From positions 19,470,948 through 19,534,947 of the forward strand of contig NC_133532.1 in the NCBI RefSeq assembly GCF_048544455.1: DNA of 64,000 nucleotides, given 5' to 3'. The position numbers and the translations under genes are program-made. Of the stretch, positions 53,799-64,000 are shown one piece after another. The notes beneath the pieces were generated by a model that worked only from the letters and a program-made list of their open reading frames with translations, ran no database searches and was not told where the DNA came from. Each line of letters opens with the position of its first letter. Positions within the stretch are counted from its first letter, which is position 1. The stretch is from Silene latifolia (Eukaryota > Streptophyta > Magnoliopsida > Caryophyllales > Caryophyllaceae).

Positions 53799-55117
53799 AG
53801 AGATGAATAAGGGGTCATAAACGTGATAATAAGTATTCTATCTTAATTCTATAAATGAATGTTATTAATTAGTCGCACATTATCAAATGAAAGTTTCTTA
53901 GTGATTCTACGTTGTCGCATGTCTTATATATATGCTCAATATAGCCTATTTATATTATTGTATAGATATGACATGTAAATTATGATAGGTAATTTAGCAT
54001 GCCTTTAAGTTAGATATATAGATTTTGTATTTATATTATAGAGTTATTGATTTTACATGCATAAATATGGAGCAAGGAGAAATGTAAAGTAAAAGGTTTG
54101 CATGAGAGTGGTTTAAAAATTATCTTATGAAATTAAAATAAGACATATAGTTGATGGTTGATAGTTTAGCTTACTTTTTAATTATATTTATAGATTATTA
54201 TTATTAAATCCACTTTGCATGAAAGTGATTTAAAAATTATACTATGAAATTAAAATGATCTAAATTTAGTTTTTTACCATTAATTACGAGAGTAACTTTT
54301 AAATGTGGAATTGATATTTTTTTTTTCGTGTGTACTACTATGCTAGTATTTCCACGTGGACTATATTTTGCCACGTCACAATTAATTGTTGCCATGTCAC
54401 ATTTGTCTATGTGGCGTTTAATGTCTAGCCTTTTAATAATATTTATAGATTTATAGATGTGTCGTTTTATATGCTCTTGTTTAATAAAGTTTGGTTCTTT
54501 ACATTTTTCTCATTTGTATGGTAAATATCATCTCAAATTGGTGTTTGGAGTGTACTGTTTTGAGCCTGTATTCTGTCGTGAACTCTGTTTGCTTGAACTC
54601 AGTTTCTGACCGACCTAGATGGGTAGTTGTGGCTACTTTGGCTCCGTTTTGGGACGGGGAGAGTAGCCTTTTGGGACTGTTTTGAGTTGCTTTATACCTG
54701 TGAACTCCCGTTTTAAACCCTTCTCAAATGCTGTCTTAACATGGCTCAATTTCGGACTGCTTTATGCGTTAGTATGTAGTAAATTAGGTCGTGTTGTACT
54801 CTGCTTTTAGAGACGGTTTTACATAGTTTTCGGGACTTCTTGAGATAGTTTTTGCAGGTATATGGGAATTGTTTTGGTACCACTGTGGTGCAGTCTTATG
54901 CAGATGTCTTGGTGGCTGTTTACGGGCTGTGTGGCAGCAGTGGGGGAGGGGTTGAGCAGGCGGTTTTATGGGCTGTCTATGGGATGTTGTGAGGCCGTTC
55001 CAGGTTCAGTGATATCAAGCATGAAATAGCTAAGCCCGATACTAGGGTAGGCAAATACTTCTAGGTTCTAGCCGAGTAGGAGAAACATAGCCATAAGAGC
55101 TTCAAAGTTCAGTGATA
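53799..55117. other. Intergenic region between the LINE and the PPR gene
   Basis: No gene recognised. AT-rich to about 54440, more balanced after that. A 15-bp direct repeat GTTCAGTGATATCAA is at 55004-55018 and 55107-55121; the second copy overlaps the PPR stop codon. Confidence 0.5.
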
Positions 55118-58100
55118 TCAACCCCGATCTTTAGAATCCTCTGAAAATCTGACGAAATTCTGCAACTCTTTCGCCTGGGTTGACATGCCAGCAATAGAGT
55201 ACACTTTAATCATGCTTTTATAAGTAACCCTATCAGGGTTACATCCCTTGCTCTTCATCATCTCAACATCTTCTTTCATTTCCGCAAACCGTTCCATCCT
55301 CCCATATGCATCGACCAAACAATTGAAAAACACGGTATCCAAAGTCACATCAGTGTTTTCAATAATCCGTAAAATGCTGTCTATCTTCTCGGGTTTTCCG
55401 GCCCGACCATAAGCCCTCACAAGTGAGCAGAATGTGACACAGTTGGGCTTTATCTTTTCAGATTTCATTAATCTAAACAAGAATTCCATCTGCTTTAAAT
55501 CCCCAGCCCTGCCAAATGCATCTATTACCACATTGTACGAGTAGGTTACAAGTGTCCAGGAGAAGTGATATTTTTGCATGTATTGCATCACAGAACTCAT
55601 CTTTTCATAATCTCCAATTTTACCATATGAGTCCAAGAGTATGTTAAAAGTCTTAATGTTGGGTTCAATTCCTGCGGCCAGAAACTTCTCATAGCATTTC
55701 TCCATCATCTCGATTTGACCTGTGGTACCAAATGCTCTGAGTGTGGAATTCATCGTCCATGAATCGGGTTCACAATGCCGTTTGCAAAGCATTTCTGCTA
55801 GTACTGACTCCATCTCTGCAAACCTTTTATAAAATAGAAAAAACTGAATATACTGTGCATCATCACAAGGTCACAACATCTGGTTGTAGGAAGAAAAACA
55901 GAAAATCATAGGGTTATTGTCTTACTGGTGATTGCTCTAAAGCAGTTATATGCCGGATTTCTCTATTTGACGGTTGTACCATTCCGAATGTCTTTGATTT
56001 ATTTGTTTATCCTCTTGAAGATACATGACATAATTTTAATGGACCAAATACGATTCTGCACATATTAAAGTCAAGATAAGGGCTTGCTTGAATTTGGGAA
56101 AATTGTTAATGAGGTAGTGGAGGAAAATACAGAGGAGAGTTGCAGGTGGTGGTAGAGTTAAAAACAAGATGAAGAGAATATTTGCTACTTGTGCCTCATA
56201 AAGGGGTAGTACCCACCTTTCCCTCACCTCCCTCTAGGGTAATCTATTACCCTCCTACAAGAATAATAGTGAATAATAGTTCCTTCACCACCCCTATATC
56301 TTCCCTACACCATCATTTTCATGTCTTTCTCCTGACCTCCTTTATGCCGTAACAATTAGATTCAATCCAAGCTAGCCCTAATAAATATTTACCATTGCCA
56401 TTGCAACTGAGCCTAGGATTAAAGAGTTGAAATAGACAGTAAGTGACTTTGTTGTAGATGATCCAAGTCATCCAACCAAGAATTCCAAACCAAACAATAG
56501 TTAACGGCACAGAGCTAACCACTAATGCATATGCATGAGATGAAAAGACAGAGCAAATCTCTTACTTTCCTGATTTTCCGTAAGCATCAATCAGAGTGTT
56601 GTAAGTGACTGTGCTGGGCTTGATTCCCTGTGATACCATATCAGAAAGCAGCATAGAGACTTTATCAAAGGCAGAGACTTGCAGACACGATTTTATAAGG
56701 ATCGAGTACGTATATACATCAGGTCTGCAGTTAGGATTGTTCTTCATATACTCGAGCAATGTGAATGCTTCATTAAACTGACCGCTCCTACTGTATGCTG
56801 ACAAGAGAGCAGTGTATACTTCATGATTTATGAAGCATCCCTCATCAACCATGGCCTGAAATAGTTCTTGTGCCTTTTGAGGTTGCTTACACTTTCCAAG
56901 CATGACAATTAGTTTAACATATATGCCAGAGTCGGGCCTATACCACAATTGCTCCCGCAGGAGCTCAAAAACCTGCATTGTATGACAAGGTGACAATCTT
57001 AGTAATCATAGTAGATTGTCAAAGCTCTTGTTAGATTTGCCAGCTTATTAGTAATGATCCACTGTTACTGAAGAATGAAGCGTAATGCTATTTTGATCCA
57101 ACAACAACAACATTACTCCAGTGTCTCAATGGCTACCGCAAATTGCGAGGTAAGAGGGGATCGGATGTACGCAGCCTTACCCTTGTGTTAGCAACACAAA
57201 GAGGTTGTTTCCGAATGACCAAAGATGAAAATTGCGTCGAGAACTGCATTAAAGGACCGCTACTTTAGTGAGCTATTTTGATTTATTCCCCATCATAATC
57301 CATACCCAAAGAGTAATGCTGCTTTGATCAAGGGGTCAAATTAGGCCAGTTATGATAGAAGTTGTAGACCACTCAACCTAGGTCAGACAAAACGTTGATG
57401 AGCATTGCAAAATAGTTGTCTGCTAAATTATCAGATTAATCAAGGTTCATATGCTTGATAACTCTATTGAAAATAACTGAAAATGGAAACAAAACCATCC
57501 ATATATATAAATAGGCTTGTGATTGGGGATCCCATATGAAATTCAGAGGCTTGTATCATTTGGAACAAGTACCTACTAGCCCCCTTCACCCTATAAGAAA
57601 GACAGAAGATTGTTTTTGAAGGAGTAGATATCCGCCCACCCTTGTTCCATCCCATATGTTGTAATTTTGTTATTGTACATGCTCTCTATTAGAATTCAAA
57701 ACGGCCTGGCAATACCTGAAACTGAAAGGAGAGAGAGCGCTCACTTCATAAGCCTAGGGGAACTCCATCTTTCCTAAAACTAATTGGCAATAGGAGAACT
57801 CCTAGGCTTTTAAAAGTGACTAATTCTCTACTCCACCACCAATGTGGGACTTCACATGTGGGTTTCTTGCATTCCAACACTCCCCCTCACAATGTGACTA
57901 ATGCTCTTAAATAACCAAGGATGACACCAAGGGCTGCAATGGAGTTGGAACAGAGATACGGAATCCTCTAAAGAGAGGGCCCTCTTGCAGTGGCAGGCCA
58001 TGTCAGAATTCGCCACACCCAAAAGGAGAGAGGGGGCTCACTTCATAAGCCCAAGGGACAGCCCATTTCGAATTCTAACACTTAACACTCTCAAAGCATG

Positions 58101-59408
58101 TATAATAGTAACAGATACAGAACACCTATTGTTCTCTCAGTTTACACTCTTACATTGGAGAGTAAAACACCACAATTCAGGCATCATAAGAAACAATGCA
58201 CTTTGCTCAAGTAGAATGCTGTGCCAAGTTAACTTTCAAGGATGATAGATTCACACTCTTACTTATTACAGCAGAATTTTAATCCTCATCAATAACTAGA
58301 AGTATATGATATCACAGCTCTGTTTAGAGTAAAGCTAATCACATTCCTCTAACAAACAACAATGGATAGAGCTGTTGTAATGACAATTATGAGATTAGTT
58401 GGCAAATGTCCATCTACACTCTCCTTACATGGCAGCATACATGATTCACTCAGCAATTAGCTGAACTCCCTGTCTCCCTCGTTTACCTGTTTTATTCTTT
58501 GTAACGGGGTATTTTAATCAAAAGGTAAACAAATCATTGGGACGGAGGGAGTAATATTTTTACATAACCAAAAACAACAATCATTTAGGGCCGTTCTTTC
58601 AGGCTAAAACTATATGAACTAAACTTAACTTCTAAAACCCAAATTAAATTAAATTAAATTGAATTGAATTGATACTTGATAGGACCTCACCTGAACATTA
58701 CTGAACTTAAGTCCAAAAGAATCGGACTTAACCTGAACTAAACGGACTAAAATGAACTTAACTTATAAAACCCGAACTGAATTGAACTTATAGAACATGG
58801 CTTGAACTGAAATTACCGAAAATTAAGTCGAAAAGAACGGTACCTTAACACTACATTATGCAACTAACCAAAGAAAAAACACAAATTCTTTGAAATACCC
58901 AATTAAAAACTAATCATCAAAAACCCAAAACAATAATCAAAAACACAAAATAATGCAAATTAATTAAGAAAAAGGATACCTTGAGGGCAGATTCCCAACG
59001 AAGAGCAGTAATTCTCTCATGAAGAGCTTCAAGAACAGTTCTAGGCAACAATCTCTTAGAACTAATCCCTTTCTTTTTCTCAATCACTGCTTTAGTAGCT
59101 TCCCTTCTAAGTATTACTGAAATTGCCTTTTTTGATGCAATTTTTGTGTTAATTACTTGTTTTCTTTCTTTTGCTTCTTGTGAATTGTTCTTCTCCAATG
59201 AAAGTCCCCATCTTTTCTGGGTGTTTGAGAGTGTAATGGAAGACGATGAAGATGGAGATGGGTCAGGGTTTGGGTTTGACGGTTCTGGAAATGGGTCGGG
59301 TCTGGTGGTGGGTTTGGAGCGGGGTGTGGTTAATGAGGTGCGTGTGGGTGTGGAGCGGTGGTTAGGAATTGGTGGGAAGGGAAATGTGGGTCCTTGAAGT
59401 GAGGCCAT
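55118..59408 (-). CDS. Chloroplast-type P-class PPR protein, similar to Arabidopsis At5g48730
   Basis: Three exons on the minus strand: 59408-58980 (143 codons), 56972-56566 and 55823-55118, with GT-AG introns 58979-56973 and 56565-55824, together 513 residues. Exon 1 starts with a Ser/Thr/Pro-rich, acid-poor stretch typical of a plastid transit peptide, then KRLLPRTVLEALHERITALR. Exons 2 and 3 hold about ten PPR motifs (for example DVYTYSILIKSCLQVSAFDK, TVTYNTLIDAYGKSG, NIKTFNILLDSYGKIGDYEK). An upstream in-frame GTG at 59432 is not needed. PPR proteins bind organelle RNA; the exact target is unknown. Sequence memory places it with At5g48730, a protein of similar length. All splice joints keep frame and no stop is present, so this looks intact. 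Confidence 0.92.
57095..57225 (-). mobile_element. SINE-like fragment in PPR intron 1
   Basis: The segment with GGATGTACGCAGCCTTACCC and AAAGAGGTTGTTTCC resembles the widespread plant SINE family seen in Solanaceae and others. On the minus strand it ends in TTG units (CAACAACAAC on plus), as those SINEs do. The pol III promoter part is not convincing here. Confidence 0.5.
57690..58085. repeat. LTR-like repeat remnant in PPR intron 1
   Basis: GGAGAGAG.G.GCTCACTTCATAAGCC occurs near 57727 and 58025. Between them is CCAATGTGGGACTTC and ACTCCCCCTCACAATGTG, words common at copia LTR ends. Boundaries are uncertain. Confidence 0.35.
58471..58552. repeat. Short Stowaway-like remnant
   Basis: Ends GGGACGGAGGGAGTA, with a partial inverted match TCTCCCTCGTTTACC on the left. 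It is too damaged to define. Confidence 0.35.
58588..58844. mobile_element. Harbinger/Tourist-like MITE in PPR intron 1
   Basis: 257 bp with ends GGGCCGTTCTTT and, inverted, GGTACCGTTCTTT, flanked by TTA on both sides (58585-58587, 58845-58847). The interior is made of GAACTGAATTGAACTT-like words. Confidence 0.7.
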
Positions 59409-60111
59409 GTTGGTTTCCGGAAGTGAGTTCACAACTTTTTTAGATGGATAAGTAAACCTGGCTGCTAAAGGTCGTCGACAAATTACTAAATATCGTCGAC
59501 AATTTTAATTAACTTCCTAATTTGCCCCTCTCTCACACTCCCCCTAATATTTTCCTTTTTATTCAAAAACTACCTATCACATTCCAAATTTTGAAAAAAA
59601 AAAACCCGACTCAGATTTTGAAGAAAAAAACCCGACACAAACGTATCGACCGCATCATTTCCGTCACGAATTCAAACATTCAACAAGGTATGTGATTCGA
59701 GATTAAAATTTTTTTGTAGTATTTTGCTTAGTTTGTAAATGTGTGACGGAATTAGGATAGTTGCCAAATTAGTGACGGAATTAGGATAGATGCTTTGAAT
59801 TCAATCGGATTGAGTCGTGTTACGCGAAAATCAAACGGAATAATCGAAACAATTAATCGAAAAAAAAAAAAAAAAAAAAGAGCACGAAAAACTGGGCTGA
59901 GACGTTGGGTTTCTTCGTCCCAGACCCAGGCCAGACGAAGGGATTTCTCGTCTCATGTGGGCTTTGGACGAAGAAATCATTAAATGCTGGGGCTTGGTGT
60001 TGGACGAAGGATTTCTTTGCAGCCCAAGTGTTGGACGAAGGAATTCTTCGTCTGGCCCAAGTTGTTGTTTTTTTTTTTTTTTTTTTTTTTTTTTTGTTTT
60101 GGAATTTGTCG

Positions 60112-60153
<42 letters not shown>

Positions 60154-60537
60154 AAATTTTATTCCGTCTTGTTTTATTATCGTTATAAAGTAATAATTGT
60201 TGTTCGTGGCGAAGTCGTTGTAAATATATATTTTTTCCGTCTCGTTTTGTCGATGTAAAATATAAATTAATTATTACTAATAAACTTCTTTTGGGGATAT
60301 TTTGTTTTTTTATTTATTTTTTAATTTACATAAACTTATATTTATAAATTGTTTGTTTTATTAATTTAAGTAATCAAGTTGTTGTAAATATGTTTTTGTT
60401 GCGTCTCGTTTAGTTTACGTAAAATATTAATTAATTATTATTAATAAACCCCGTTCCGGGTTACTTTGTTATTTTTTTTTAATTTTTAATTTACTTAAAC
60501 TTATATTTATAAATTGTTTGTTTTATTTTTTGAATAG
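59409..60537. other. Region upstream of the PPR gene and of the PMD gene
   Basis: No gene. GTCGTCGACAA occurs near 59468 and as a variant near 59489. The stretch at 59896-60055 holds a hairpin-word array. T-runs lie at about 60067-60096 and 60117-60149. Confidence 0.5.
59896..60055. repeat. GACGAAG...CTTCGTC hairpin array
   Basis: GGACGAAG followed by A/T-rich bases and CTTCGTC or a variant recurs about five times at 28-40 bp steps. The best copy, GACGAAGGAATTCTTCGTC near 60033, has 7-bp perfect arms. Confidence 0.75.
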
Positions 60538-62130
60538 ATGGCCGGTGGAGGAAATGACCGTCAAGTTCGAGCTCGAAAGGGGCTCCAGTTCGAGTCTGAT
60601 GTTGGAGATGGTAGTACCGATTCGTGGACTGATGAGCGGTTGGAGGAGGAGCTGGTTCGGTCAGGTGATGTGATAGGTGAGGAGGAGGCGGGTATTGAGC
60701 GAGTGCGTAGGGTGCCACGTAGACGGAATGAGGAGGGGCGTTTCGAGCGGAGGTCGGATGGTAGTTCTAGTAGTGTGGTGGCTCCGAAGAAGAAGTCGGG
60801 TAAGGATGTCTCTTGGTTGATCGATCATCGTGTTCCTGGTGGTCCTGACTTTCCCCACGTGATTCCTAGCTTCGGGGGCCACATTGCCAACACCATATGG
60901 GCGACTCCTAATGAGGTTGGTCGACCAGTTTTGACGGGTTACCACCGGTTTGGTAAGACGAGGTTGTTGAGTTGTTGGCCACTCCCTCCGGCCGTTAAGA
61001 CTATTTATGACGGTACTGGTCTTTCTCACCTATTAGATTCCATGGCCGAGAATTATAACATGCCCCTTATTTCTGCTTTTGTTGAGAGATGGCAACCCGA
61101 CACCAACGGTTTTTCACATGCCTTTTGGGGAGATGTCCATACTCCTTCACGATGTTGCGCAGATCTTAGGCGTTCGGGTTGATGGTAACTGTTGTAAGGT
61201 GGAGAGTAATGACGGGACGTTGGCGGATCCCCTTATGTATGTATGTGGCTTCTTTGCGATTTCATCAGAGAAGTTGAGGTTGCCGTTAAACTCTACTAAG
61301 AAGGTCCCTATTTACAAGAGTGGGGGTATATTGGTAGATGCAGTTTGTGAAACGGCGAGAGGTAATTGTGATGTTGTTTTTGCTCGGGGTTTTTGGTCGT
61401 GGTGTTGGGGTCGACACTTTTTGTCGACAAATCGTGTGATAGGTTACGTCCTCGTTGTTTCCTTTAGTGTATGATATCGATGGTGTACACGACTACGCTT
61501 GGGGAGCCGGTGTACTTGCCTTCATGTACCGACAGTTGGGGTGGCTTCACGTCTTTGGTGTGAAGACTATTGGTGGTTGCTTGACCTTGTTGCAATCGTG
61601 GATCTATGAGTATTTTCCTATGTTCAGACCCGGTCCACCTTCGGCAATTGACCCTACTCAGCCTCGGTCGTGTTCTTGGAGATCCGTTGGTCCTTTCGCT
61701 CAAAATGCGGAGAAATTGTTGGAGTATCGGAGGTTGTTAGATGGGCTTACTTGTGCTTCCATTAGGTGGGATCCGTACGGGCCGCGTCAGGAGGAGTATC
61801 ATCCTCGTACTTTGTATACCGGTTGTATTCGTTTCATGGACATAGCGGAACCGTACCAGCCTGATCGGTGTTTACGACAGTTTGGGTATGTGCAGATCAT
61901 ACCCAATCCCATTATGAGATTGACAGCGCATCGTCCTGCTTCGGGGATAGGGTACGAGGTTAGGGCTGGGATTGCGGAGACTGATCATCTTTGGGATTGC
62001 TGGGAGGATCACGTGGTTCAGCTTTCTCGTAAATCGAGACCAGTTACTATCCCGGGTGAGACGGAGCCAGATTATGTGACTTGGTATAATGGGAATTCTC
62101 AAATCACCAATGGTGTAGCCGACCTCAAGT
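60538..62130 (+). pseudogene. Plant mobile domain (PMD) protein of a MULE-type transposon, frameshifted
   Basis: ATG at 60538. The N-terminus is charged and Arg-rich. The plant mobile domain follows (LISAFVERWQPDTN near 61060, HMPFGEMSILLHDVAQILGV near 61117, YDIDGVHDYAWGAGVLAFMY near 61465, and DYVTWYNGN near 62070). Frameshifts lie near 61095, 61385 and 61465. PMD proteins occur both in transposons and as domesticated MAIN/MAIL genes; the FAR1-type transposase facing it suggests the transposon form. The 3' end is uncertain because the frame runs into sequence antisense to the transposase. Confidence 0.7.
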
Positions 62131-63999
62131 GGTGCGCAATACGTTGTGCCGAAACTCCCCGTAGTCGTGGTAGCAGTGGTAGACGGTGTACCGGGGCCCG
62201 TTTGAGTGGACCGGGGGGTTCTATACGGAGTAAAACGAACCGACGGAGTAGAACGGGGAGTAGACGACGGAGTAACAGGAACCGTCGGAGTAGAACGGGG
62301 GGTACTAGACGGAGTACGTTGGGAAGACGGAGTACCTACTCGAACACGAACCCGTGCATGCTCAACGGCGGACGGATCTCTACGAGTTCCCCTACTCGGA
62401 CGTCCTCTAGGGTTCTCGTTCACCCTAGGCTCGTTTACATCCTCCTCTTGCGGATGTATCTGAGAGTAAAGGGCATCGAACATGGATGATCTCATACTCG
62501 GATCTGCATTCCGAATTTCATCGAATAACTCCTCCAATCGATCATCATCACAAGTCGGCATTGCCTCCGAACCATCGTACTCCAACTTCCTCCAAAATGC
62601 ATGTAACACATCAACAGGGACCCGAGATCCGTTTCTAGAAATGCGGTGAAGTGAACAAGCACATAACAAACCAAGTGTAGTAGCCTTTACACAACCGCAA
62701 TCGATCGTCAAGGCATCTTCCGTCATCTTGGCACCTCTTTCGAATTCTTTACGCAATTCACTGATGGCATTCTTTGATATTTTGCAAGAAAGTCTAGAAA
62801 ATAATCGCTGAATCCCCGTCAACCGCCTCGATCTAGATAACTCCAACGAGTGTCGGATCTCAACATGTTGCGTTTCCATCAAAGAATGAAACCGACTCCA
62901 GATGCTATCAATCGCCGGTTTCGCTATTGACCATCTCTTCAAATTCGCATGAGCCGACTCAACCCGGGATGTAGAAGTATTGCCAAAATGAGTTATGTTG
63001 TTCGTTCTATACTTGGCCCATTTTTCCAAGTGCGGGAACCATTGCCCCTCAATATAAGCCGCCACTCCCGCCCATTCCCTTGCCAATTTGCCCCACGCAA
63101 CATTAAACTTTTCTTCGGTTTCCGCCTCGACAACCGCAGTAAACAAAGTAAAGGTGACGTGCTTAGCCCACTTATCCTGACTCGTGATATCAAGTGCTTT
63201 CGTCTCCACGTTAGAATATATATGCCAAAGACATAGCAAGTGAGACGAATCCGGAAAAACAATGTGAATCGCGTTCAACAAACCTCTCTCGCAATCAGTA
63301 ACAATAGCATTAGGTTGAACGGCATCATTGAGCAAGGCCTTCAATTTCCGTAGGACCCACAGATATTTCTCCTCCGACTCATGCGTCACAAGAGCATACG
63401 CGATGACAAAGCTCTTCCCGACGGGTGTGACTCCAACCATCTCAACAAGCGGAAGACGGTATTCATTTGTCTTGTACGTGGAATCGATCTGTACCACATA
63501 ATAGTATGATCGAAACATCTTAACCGCTTCTGGATGAGCCATGAACACGTGGGTTAGCTCATCGGTCTCCTGATCAGTGACCCAATAATGAACGTACTTA
63601 TGCTGAACCGCAAGTGCTAACATCTGTTGTGCCGGGTTTCTCCCATCTCTTTCCTCGACCCTTACTTTCTGAGAACGGTTGTAGATTTGTCGCCGATTAG
63701 GTCTTGACTTTTCCGGATTCGCGATGTAAACCCGCACTAATAATTGCCGGTCTAACGTGAGCTCTAACTTGGGCATCGATATAAGCCAACTCCTCGTCAT
63801 CAAACTTTGCAAAGTATCTGTCGCCGTCACAATACAACGTTAAACCATGATTATGAAACCCGGATCTCATCACAAGCTGCCACTTATTCTCTTCTAATTC
63901 AACAACTTTCATTGAAAATTTGCAATTGCACCACGCGGTAGCGGTGTTACCCCTCGTTAAAGAATCGGCATCCTTATTTACGGGACCTTTTCCACCCAT
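61872..63999 (-). pseudogene. FAR1-type MULE transposase, start outside window
   Basis: On the minus strand from the right edge: a FAR1-like DNA-binding segment (ATAWCNCKFSMKVV, GFHNHGL), a frameshift near 63710-63740, then the MULE transposase domain with VVQIDSTYKTNEYRLPLVEM near 63470, IVTDCERGLL near 63295 and CLWHIYSN near 63225. A SWIM-like zinc finger DCGCVKATTLGLLCAC follows near 62690, then a Thr/Pro/Ser repeat tail (STPRSTP units, 62190-62400). The frame stays open to 61872, but the last 250 bases are antisense to the PMD gene and may not be coding. Only one clear frameshift is seen, so it could be a nearly intact autonomous MULE. Confidence 0.8.
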
Positions 64000-64000
64000 C

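Noticed and set aside
59905..60258. Plus-strand frames with long Phe runs
   Set aside because: They read through T homopolymers and have no domain.
62206..62463. Plus-strand frame in the Thr/Pro/Ser repeat of the transposase
   Set aside because: It is the antisense shadow of the repeat tail; no similarity to PMD beyond 62130.

Overview
The window is plant nuclear DNA, almost certainly from a eudicot. It holds a spliced, chloroplast-type pentatricopeptide repeat (PPR) gene, Athila-, Tat-, Ogre/Retand- and CRM-like Ty3/gypsy LTR retrotransposons, a copia remnant, an L1-type LINE, Stowaway and Harbinger-like MITEs and FAR1-type MULE transposases. A Caryophyllales source is my guess from the overall mix of repeats and cannot be proven here. 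At least 85% of the 64 kb is transposable-element DNA. The only convincing host gene is the PPR gene at 55.1-59.4 kb (minus strand).

Layout. 1-6992: the right-hand part of an Athila-like element (element 1) that encodes only gag-protease. It sits inside the reading frame of a transposon-type gene (6994-7578), which is followed by a decayed FAR1/MULE transposase (8764-10757, minus). 10758-33944: an Ogre/Retand-like element (A) split by a CRM-like element (B, 13405-31378, duplicated target CATAC). B is itself split in its 5' LTR by a Tat-type element (C, 13813-24874, duplicated target CAACT), giving a three-level nest that can be unpicked to the base. C carries a spliced antisense gene with its own TATA box. 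33945-39360: a second gag-protease-only Athila-like element (D). 39361-46565: LTR pieces, a copia 3' end, a perfect solo LTR (43097-44479, target TTTCT) and a 525-bp uninterrupted (TTG)175 tract. 46799-47455: a small two-exon gene of unknown function. 47.5-51.9 kb: AT-rich DNA with Helitron-like termini and two nested MITEs. 51.9-53.8 kb: a 5'-truncated LINE with a 15-bp target duplication. 55.1-59.4 kb: the PPR gene. 60.5-64 kb: a plant-mobile-domain gene facing a FAR1-type MULE transposase tail to tail.

The most unusual signal is a short palindrome with core TCGATCGA. In element 1 it occurs in eight pairs, and in all eight the two centres are exactly 21 bp apart. The same architecture recurs in element D and in the solo LTR, with the flanking bases changed on both sides so that self-complementarity is kept (GTCGATCGAC against CTCGATCGAG). 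The pairs lie just upstream of the TATA box in LTRs, in 3' noncoding DNA, and in-frame inside gag, where they encode Arg-Ser-rich linkers. Three other repeat families here carry arrays of unrelated palindromes in comparable places.

Most element reading frames are broken by frameshifts and stops although several LTR pairs are nearly identical. The elements are therefore either copies that moved while already defective, or the sequence contains uncorrected indels.
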